From Rouxiella sp. S1S-2 (GTDB taxonomy: Bacteria > Pseudomonadota > Gammaproteobacteria > Enterobacterales > Enterobacteriaceae), in NCBI RefSeq assembly GCF_009208105.1, contig NZ_WFKL01000001.1:620001-684000 (forward strand): a DNA stretch of 64,000 bases. The letters are read 5' to 3'. Below the pieces are notes generated by a model that was given only the letters and a program-made list of their open reading frames with translations, was not told where the DNA came from and did no database searches. Position 1 is the stretch's first letter. Each line of letters opens with the position of its first letter. Shown here piece after piece: positions 59,022-64,000 of this stretch. Position numbers and translations under genes: made by a program.

Positions 59022-59779
59022 TGGACAGCACGCAGGAATTTTCGCAAAAACGCGTCTGGGTGACCGGCGCGGCACAGGGAATAGGCTACACCACCGCATT
59101 GGCCTTTGTTAAGGCCGGTGCCGAGGTCGTGGGTTTCGACAAACACTTCAGCGACGGCGATTACCCGTTTCGCACCGAACTACTTGATATTACTGACCCT
59201 AAGGCTGTACGCGAAGTGTGCCAGCGACTGCTCAGTGAATGCGATGAACTGGACGTGTTGGTCAACGGCGCGGGCATTTTACGCATGGGCGCCACCGACG
59301 AGCTCAGTGACGATGACTGGCACGATTGTCTGGCCGTAAACGCCGGCGGGGCTTTTAACATGTTCCGCTATACGCTGCCGGTTTTCCGTCGTCAGAAACG
59401 CGGCGCTATTGTCAGCATTGCGTCTAATGCTGCTCACGTTCCGCGCATTGGTATGTCGGCCTACTGCGCCTCCAAGGCGGCATTGCGCAGCCTGTGCCTG
59501 AGCGTTGGGCTGGAAATGGCACCCTACGGCGTTCGCTGTAATCTTGTTTCACCTGGTTCAACCGACACGCCGATGCAGCGTGGTATGTGGACCAATGCCA
59601 CGGGTGAGCAGAAAACTATCGCTGGCTTCCCCGAGCAATTTAAGTTGGGCATTCCGTTAGGCAAGATTGGCAAACCTCAGGACGTGGCCGATGCTGTATT
59701 ATTTATGGCATCCGACCGCGCGGGTCATATCACGATGCAAGATATTGTTATCGACGGCGGTGCGACACTTTCAGCCTAA
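59021..59779 (+). CDS. entA: 2,3-dihydro-2,3-dihydroxybenzoate dehydrogenase EntA
   Basis: 252 residues from ATG 59021, overlapping the entB stop by one base. Short-chain dehydrogenase: NAD loop TGAAQGIGY (about 13-21), NAG motif, catalytic YCASKAAL. It oxidises the dihydro compound to 2,3-dihydroxybenzoate. A terminator follows at once, so the thioesterase gene entH (ybdB) that comes next in E. coli is absent here. Confidence 0.97.
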   Translation: MDSTQEFSQKRVWVTGAAQGIGYTTALAFVKAGAEVVGFDKHFSDGDYPFRTELLDITDPKAVREVCQRLLSECDELDVLVNGAGILRMGATDELSDDDWHDCLAVNAGGAFNMFRYTLPVFRRQKRGAIVSIASNAAHVPRIGMSAYCASKAALRSLCLSVGLEMAPYGVRCNLVSPGSTDTPMQRGMWTNATGEQKTIAGFPEQFKLGIPLGKIGKPQDVADAVLFMASDRAGHITMQDIVIDGGATLSA

Positions 59780-59805
59780 TTATTTGCAGGATACTAAAGG
59801 CAACT

Positions 59806-59830
59806 AAAAACCCGCGTAATGCGGGTTTTT
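59806..59830. terminator. entCEBA terminator
   Basis: AAAAACCCGC and GCGGGTTTTT form a perfect 10-bp inverted repeat around GTAAT. Strong in both directions. Confidence 0.9.
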
Positions 59831-60219
59831 AATTATGGATTTTTAGTGAAGAATGCGATCTTCATCTACGATGAAAGTCACATTTTAGGGGTAATAATGT
59901 TGTCAGTTTTTATGCAAAAAATGCGAGCCGCATTATATGCATAACGTATAGGGGGTGATTTATGAAGGGCTCAGTCAGGCGAGTGTATGGATGTGGCTTA
60001 TAGAAGGGTAAAAGCTTTAACATACTGCCAGCAACAATAAAGGCGCTGTTCAGGTTTGATGGTTTTGAGGATAGACGTTTAAAGCTTTAATGCGAAATCA
60101 GGCGGTGATGAAGGGGAGATGAGATAATGCTACTGCCCAGGAGGGTCTGAGCACTTTACTTTCAATGTATTGATTTTGTTAGATTACATCTCAATATTTT
60201 TCAGGCTGTGCGCCAAGAG
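59831..60219. other. 389-base stretch without a convincing gene
   Basis: AT-rich. No ORF above about 30 codons with a ribosome-binding site was convincing; one short frame at about 59961 encodes only 13 residues. The palindrome-like sequence AAAGCTTTAA occurs twice exactly 70 bases apart (60011-60020 and 60081-60090); its meaning is unknown. Confidence 0.6.
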
Positions 60220-61140
60220 TTACCATGAGCGAATGAGCTTTTTCACTTTTATCAGCTTGCGTTTATAGCTTATCCGGATAGCAGGATGTAATAAAAATGG
60301 CAGAGTATCAACATCCTCAATATTTTGTTTGATCGAGTTGCGGTCTTTCCATTTTGAGATGGTCAGATGGTTGCGGTTAATAAATTCTATCCAGTGGCAA
60401 ACCTGAAGAAATTTGTATTCCTCTTTTAGAACCAAAGACATTTGGTCCAGGCCCTGCTTGCAGAGTTTAATTTTTTCTTCATCAATGTCACTGGATAAAG
60501 TATTACCATGTTTGAAATACATGTACGGACCGGTTGGTGAAATATAGATTTTCTTGCAGCTCTTTAATAGCTCAGGGAAAACAAATGAGTCTTCATAACA
60601 TATATAATTAGGGAATTTGCAGCGTAATAAAACGCTACGTTTAATAAACTTACCAATAAAGTGCGCCTGAAATTCTTGATGAATTAAATACTTTTTGATG
60701 GCAGTAGTGGTAGTAATAGATTTTGCAAGCAGTGGCAGGCTAGGAGGAATAATATCCCCTCTGATTTCCATCAGTTTGGTAATCAGCATGTCAGGCTCAT
60801 GGTGGTTCAAAAACTCAATGATTTCAATCAGAGATTCAGGCTGTAGCTGGTCGTCACCGTCAACCATGGTGATGTACTCTCCGCGAGCCTGTGATACACC
60901 GAAGTTTCTGACTGTCCCAATGTTTTTAAAGGCAACGTCGAAGCAGACGACGTTGTTTTGACCCGCAGCAAACGCCTGAAAAATAGCAGGCGTAGCATCA
61001 GTGGACGAGTCGTTTATGAGCACGATTTCGCACTGAGAAAATTTTTCCCCTAAGGCAACTTTTATAGAGTCTAAGCATGATGTCAGATACTGGGCGCAAT
61101 TGTGCGCGGTGACAATAACACTCAAGTCATATAGTTTCAT
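60220..61140 (-). CDS. family 2 glycosyltransferase
   Basis: 306 residues. GT-A fold: LSVIVTAHNCAQYLTSCLDSI at the start, EIVLINDSSTD (about 39-49), FKNIGTVRNFGVSQARGEY and the metal-binding MVDGDDQLQPES (about 92-103). No signal peptide or clear membrane helix; the C-terminus is basic and hydrophilic. Probably adds a sugar to a surface polysaccharide or lipid; the acceptor is unknown. It stands alone, with AT-rich flanks, between the ent cluster and tRNA-Phe, and has no other glycan genes nearby. Confidence 0.85.
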   Translation of the reverse strand: MKLYDLSVIVTAHNCAQYLTSCLDSIKVALGEKFSQCEIVLINDSSTDATPAIFQAFAAGQNNVVCFDVAFKNIGTVRNFGVSQARGEYITMVDGDDQLQPESLIEIIEFLNHHEPDMLITKLMEIRGDIIPPSLPLLAKSITTTTAIKKYLIHQEFQAHFIGKFIKRSVLLRCKFPNYICYEDSFVFPELLKSCKKIYISPTGPYMYFKHGNTLSSDIDEEKIKLCKQGLDQMSLVLKEEYKFLQVCHWIEFINRNHLTISKWKDRNSIKQNIEDVDTLPFLLHPAIRISYKRKLIKVKKLIRSW

Positions 61141-61594
61141 TTTTATAATTTCTTAGGTGGCTAAGGTGTTTTCTTCAGGTTGAACATTGAATATTTCAGC
61201 ATTTTAGCACTCCGTATCACGCCTGTCGTTGAATTCCAAGAAACAACATCCAGAGTAGATTAAGACAATTAAAAAGAACTATTGTTCTTAAGTTTAATCT
61301 TAGTAATCGAGTTTATTGGGTTAAAATTTCTTCAAGTATGATAATAATCATAGTTAGAGAGAATTTACAGGGCAATGGGAAAAGGTTTAAATCTGTTGAA
61401 CCTTCGTTAACCATTGATTGAACTTGTAAATATATTTTTGCGGTTATAGCCATCAGGACAACAGGCTTACAAAGCCCTGTCATGCAGCAGGGAAAATATA
61501 TTTATCTGTAAAAAGTGCAGGGCTTACATTTGGCAGCGTTTTAGATAGGGGGTCAGAAAGCAAAAAACCCGCCATAGGCGGGTTCTTCTAAAAA
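61141..61594. other. 454-base AT-rich intergenic stretch
   Basis: No plausible coding sequence was found. It holds the upstream region of the glycosyltransferase gene and, near its right end, the tRNA-Phe terminator. A weak partial Fur-like sequence, TGATAATAATCATAG (61339-61353), was seen and is not claimed as a site. Confidence 0.6.
61562..61588 (-). terminator. tRNA-Phe terminator
   Basis: On the minus strand AACCCGCC-TAT-GGCGGGTT is followed by TTTT. It ends the tRNA-Phe transcript about 12 bases after the gene. Confidence 0.85.
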
Positions 61595-61670
61595 TGGTGC
61601 CCGGACTCGGAATCGAACCAAGGACACAGGGATTTTCAATCCCTTGCTCTACCGACTGAGCTATCCGGGC
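61595..61670 (-). tRNA. tRNA-Phe (anticodon GAA)
   Basis: 76 bases including CCA. GCCCGGA/TCCGGGC acceptor stem, anticodon loop with GAA in ATTGAAAAT, T-arm GGTTCGATTCC. Lies between the ent region and yjdC/dsbD, the position of pheU in E. coli. Confidence 0.97.
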
Positions 61671-61680
61671 AACGGGGCGC

Positions 61681-61709
61681 ATTAAACCGTATTGGCTCTG
61701 CGCCGTCAA
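61681..61709 (-). promoter_or_regulatory. tRNA-Phe promoter
   Basis: On the minus strand -35 TTGACG (61704-61709) and -10 TTTAAT (61681-61686) are 17 bases apart, followed by a GC-rich discriminator GCGCCCC, as in stable-RNA promoters. Confidence 0.8.
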
Positions 61710-61732
61710 CGCATTTATGCAGTAAAATTGTT

Positions 61733-61757
61733 AAAAGCCGTCTAACTGCTGGCTTTT
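61733..61757. terminator. hairpin after yjdC
   Basis: AAAAGCC (61733-61739) pairs with GGCTTTT (61751-61757) around an 11-base loop, 45 bases beyond the yjdC stop. It may insulate yjdC transcription from the tRNA promoter. Confidence 0.6.
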
Positions 61758-61801
61758 CAGCCAAAAAACGCCATTAAGCGATGAAAGTAGACCGCTGTGG
61801 C

Positions 61802-62377
61802 TCAAGACAGTGCACCGTGCTCGCGACAGCGGGCGATGTTCAATACATCTTCCGCCAGTCGTCTGGCGACTTCAACGTCGTGCAGTTGGCGTTTTACCAA
61901 CAGCCTGCTCAGGCAGCCTTCCAGAATCAACTCCATCTGATACGCCACCATTTCAGCGTCATCAGAGCCCATCTCTTGCAGTAAAGAGAAGGTATAGAGG
62001 AAGGAGGCCTGTTTTTGCTGCTCGGCCAACTGGTGAATCGACGAGTCGCGGTCTGGATAAAAACTGCAGGCAGCGATAAACAGGCATCCCGGATAACGAT
62101 GTTGTCTCACCTGCTCGTTAAGCACCTTATAGCGTGCCAGCAGCTTCTGAGGCGGGCTCAGGGATTCGTCGAGCAGCAACTGGCGGCGCCAGACGTCAAT
62201 CTGGTCACCGTGATGCCGCAAGCAATCGTAAAGCAGCGCTTCGGCGTCTGGCCAGAAAAGCGTTAGTTCATTGAGTGGCACATCGACCAACTCGGAAACG
62301 GCGTCCAGAGTGAGCGTGGCTATGCCGCGCTGCTCCAGTAAATTTAGCGTCTGGTCTAAAACCTGTTCTCGTAGCAC
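61802..62377 (-). CDS. yjdC: TetR-family regulator YjdC
   Basis: 191 residues from a GTG start at 62377 ([18 protein letters not shown]), exactly the E. coli length; AAGGAG lies 5 bases before it. An ATG at 62401 would add eight residues across the binding site and is rejected. An N-terminal TetR-type helix-turn-helix and a C-terminal domain with [16 protein letters not shown]. The regulated genes are not known. Follows dsbD on the same strand, as in E. coli. Confidence 0.92.
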   Translation of the reverse strand: MLREQVLDQTLNLLEQRGIATLTLDAVSELVDVPLNELTLFWPDAEALLYDCLRHHGDQIDVWRRQLLLDESLSPPQKLLARYKVLNEQVRQHRYPGCLFIAACSFYPDRDSSIHQLAEQQKQASFLYTFSLLQEMGSDDAEMVAYQMELILEGCLSRLLVKRQLHDVEVARRLAEDVLNIARCREHGALS

Positions 62378-62521
62378 TTTATCTCCTTCATTTCCCTGCA
62401 TTCTTGGCTATGTCGCCACGTTGGCTGTGCTTGCTTGCCGCCCGATGTGAGGGGCAATTATTGGGAAATATAAAATCGTAATGTTTGCTACTGCACCAAT
62501 AGCTCAGTCTAATAGTGTCGT

Positions 62522-64000
62522 TTAAGGCTGGGTATTGTGCAAATGTGTAGTGAATTTTGCGCTATCCATAAAGCCGGTCACCCGCGACTGCGGCAACTCT
62601 TTACCGTCGGGACCGAAAAACAAAATGGTCGGCAGCCCAAGCACGCTAAGGCGTTTGAGCAGTGCGGCCTGTTGTGGACTGTTTTGGGTCACGTCGGCTT
62701 GCAGCAGTAGCGTGTTAGCAAGTGCATCCTGCACCTGCGGCGTGCTGAATGTATATTTATCAAACTCTTTGCAGGCCACGCACCAGTCAGCATAGAGGTC
62801 AAGCATAACGCGTCGGCCTTTAGCCTGCTGCAACGCCGCATTCAGCTCGTCAACGTTGTTTATTTTCTGAAAACTCAGCGCATGCGCTGAGGTCTGCGAG
62901 CTAACGGCAGGGGCAAATACCCAATCCTGCAGCGGGCGGCTGACTATCAGTGCGGCAGCGAGAAACACCAACTGCAGCAGTCTGAAAACGCCGCGCGTGC
63001 TTTTAAGGCTCAGCTGTAAAGCCCAGCCGAAGAAGGCGATGCCTAAAATGCTCCACAGACGCAGTCCCCAGACGTCACCCAATATCCGCTCGAGTAAAAA
63101 CACCGGCAGCGCAAGAATGACAAAGCCAAAGCCTTCTTTTACATAGTGCATCCATGGACCGCTGCGTGGCAGCAGCCGATTACCAAACATAGTGGCCGCG
63201 ATGAGCGGAATACCCATGCCCAAAGCATAGAGATAAAGCGTACCCGCGCCAGCCCAAGGATTACCGCTTTGCGCAATGTAGAGCAAAATTGCGCTGAGCG
63301 GCGCGGTGGTGCAGGGTGAACAGATAAGCCCGGCCAAAGCACCCATGATGAACACGCCAATCAGCGATCCCCCTTTTTGCTCATTGCTCATTAACGCCAG
63401 CCGCGTTTGCAACGATGAAGGGAGCTGCAGGCTGAACAGGCCAAACATTGAGAGGGCCAGCGCAATAAACATCACTGACAAGCCAATCAGCACCCACGGG
63501 CTTTGCAGCGCGGCCTGAAATTGCAGTCCGGCGGCGGCAACCACGACGCCAAGCAGCGTGTAGGTTAGCGCCATTCCTTGCACATATAACATCGCCAGCA
63601 GGAAGATGCGTTTAAGACTGTGAGGACGCTCGCGGCCCAGAATAATACTCGAAATAAGCGGGTACATCGGCAGTACACAGGGGGTAAACGCAATACCGAT
63701 ACCGATAATCAGCGCCCAAAGCGGTGAGAAGGGCAGCGGCGTGGGCTGAGATGAAGTCTGAAGGGTTACCGGCGCAGACGGGGTGGGTGCCTCAGCAAGT
63801 GCAGTGGCACTGGCTTTACCGTCGGCAATTACTTCGTTCAGCGGCACTTCGCGGGTTTCAGGCGGATAGCAGAATCCTGCTGCCGCGCAGCCCTGATAAG
63901 TCACCCGAACCTTGGCGTTGTCCTTGGCATCGCGAATTGGGATCAGCAGGTTCAGATTATTTTTATAAATCTGTGAATCGCCAAAAAACTCGTCCTTGTG
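62522..64000 (-). CDS. dsbD: thiol:disulfide interchange protein DsbD (5' end outside the window)
   Basis: About 493 of roughly 565 residues are present; the frame runs off the right edge. Visible in order: the end of the N-terminal periplasmic domain ([15 protein letters not shown], with both cysteines of its redox pair), the membrane domain with [14 protein letters not shown] and [13 protein letters not shown] holding the two membrane cysteines, and the C-terminal thioredoxin-like domain with [11 protein letters not shown]. It carries electrons from cytoplasmic thioredoxin to periplasmic DsbC, DsbG and CcmG. All redox cysteines of the visible part are intact. Confidence 0.96.
   Translation of the reverse strand, partial: HKDEFFGDSQIYKNNLNLLIPIRDAKDNAKVRVTYQGCAAAGFCYPPETREVPLNEVIADGKASATALAEAPTPSAPVTLQTSSQPTPLPFSPLWALIIGIGIAFTPCVLPMYPLISSIILGRERPHSLKRIFLLAMLYVQGMALTYTLLGVVVAAAGLQFQAALQSPWVLIGLSVMFIALALSMFGLFSLQLPSSLQTRLALMSNEQKGGSLIGVFIMGALAGLICSPCTTAPLSAILLYIAQSGNPWAGAGTLYLYALGMGIPLIAATMFGNRLLPRSGPWMHYVKEGFGFVILALPVFLLERILGDVWGLRLWSILGIAFFGWALQLSLKSTRGVFRLLQLVFLAAALIVSRPLQDWVFAPAVSSQTSAHALSFQKINNVDELNAALQQAKGRRVMLDLYADWCVACKEFDKYTFSTPQVQDALANTLLLQADVTQNSPQQAALLKRLSVLGLPTILFFGPDGKELPQSRVTGFMDSAKFTTHLHNTQP

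Noticed and set aside
61339..61353. Fur-like sequence upstream of the glycosyltransferase
   Set aside because: Only the left half fits the core; the right half has several mismatches and the region is AT-rich, so chance is likely.

Overview
The window is a chromosomal segment of an enterobacterium (Enterobacterales). The ribosomal-protein, trkA-rsmB-fmt-def and enterobactin genes are near-collinear with Escherichia coli. The 16S sequence and the protein divergence point to the Yersiniaceae side of the order (Serratia/Rahnella/Rouxiella-like). That placement is an inference; no database was consulted.

Layout. (1) 1-9714: end of the S10 operon (rpsC end, rplP, rpmC, rpsQ), the whole spc operon (rplN to rpmJ, with secY) and the alpha operon (rpsM, rpsK, rpsD, rpoA, rplQ), with terminators, the spc promoter and the S4-type alpha leader. 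(2) 9902-19962: zntR, arfA and mscL; the minus-strand trkA-rsmB-fmt-def block; the plus-strand dprA-smg-yrdD-tsaC-aroE block; then yrdA. yhdN and yrdB of E. coli are absent. (3) 20126-26241: an rRNA operon with P1/P2 promoters, 16S, tRNA-Glu, 23S, 5S, tRNA-Thr, a second 5S and a duplicated terminator. (4) 26263-30245: acetate scavenging, acs-yjcH-actP. (5) 30362-35615: an S66 (MccF-like) peptidase, a two-component system and, divergent from it, a cytochrome b561, a molybdopterin oxidoreductase and a small methionine-rich MxKDx-repeat protein. (6) 35679-59779: a full enterobactin synthesis, export, uptake and hydrolysis cluster (entD, fepA, fes, ybdZ, entF, fepC, fepG, fepD, entS, fepB, entC, entE, entB, entA). 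Three divergent promoter regions carry Fur-box sequences. Two genes foreign to the E. coli layout sit inside it: a secreted lysozyme-like/chitin-binding protein where fepE would be, and a 990-residue LysM protein between entS and fepB. (7) 59831-64000: an AT-rich stretch with an orphan family-2 glycosyltransferase, tRNA-Phe, yjdC and the 3' part of dsbD.

How it works together. Most of the window is core translation and envelope housekeeping. The iron cluster makes 2,3-dihydroxybenzoate (EntC, EntB, EntA), builds the trilactone (EntE, EntB, EntF, with EntD and YbdZ), exports it (EntS), retrieves the ferric complex (FepA, FepB, FepD, FepG, FepC) and hydrolyses it (Fes). The best candidate for an under-described system is the two-component/cytochrome b/Mo-enzyme/Met-rich peptide locus. 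It resembles in outline the MsrP-type methionine sulfoxide repair systems. The two large accessory proteins in the ent cluster are the other candidates.

No CRISPR array, insertion sequence, integrase or prophage was recognised.
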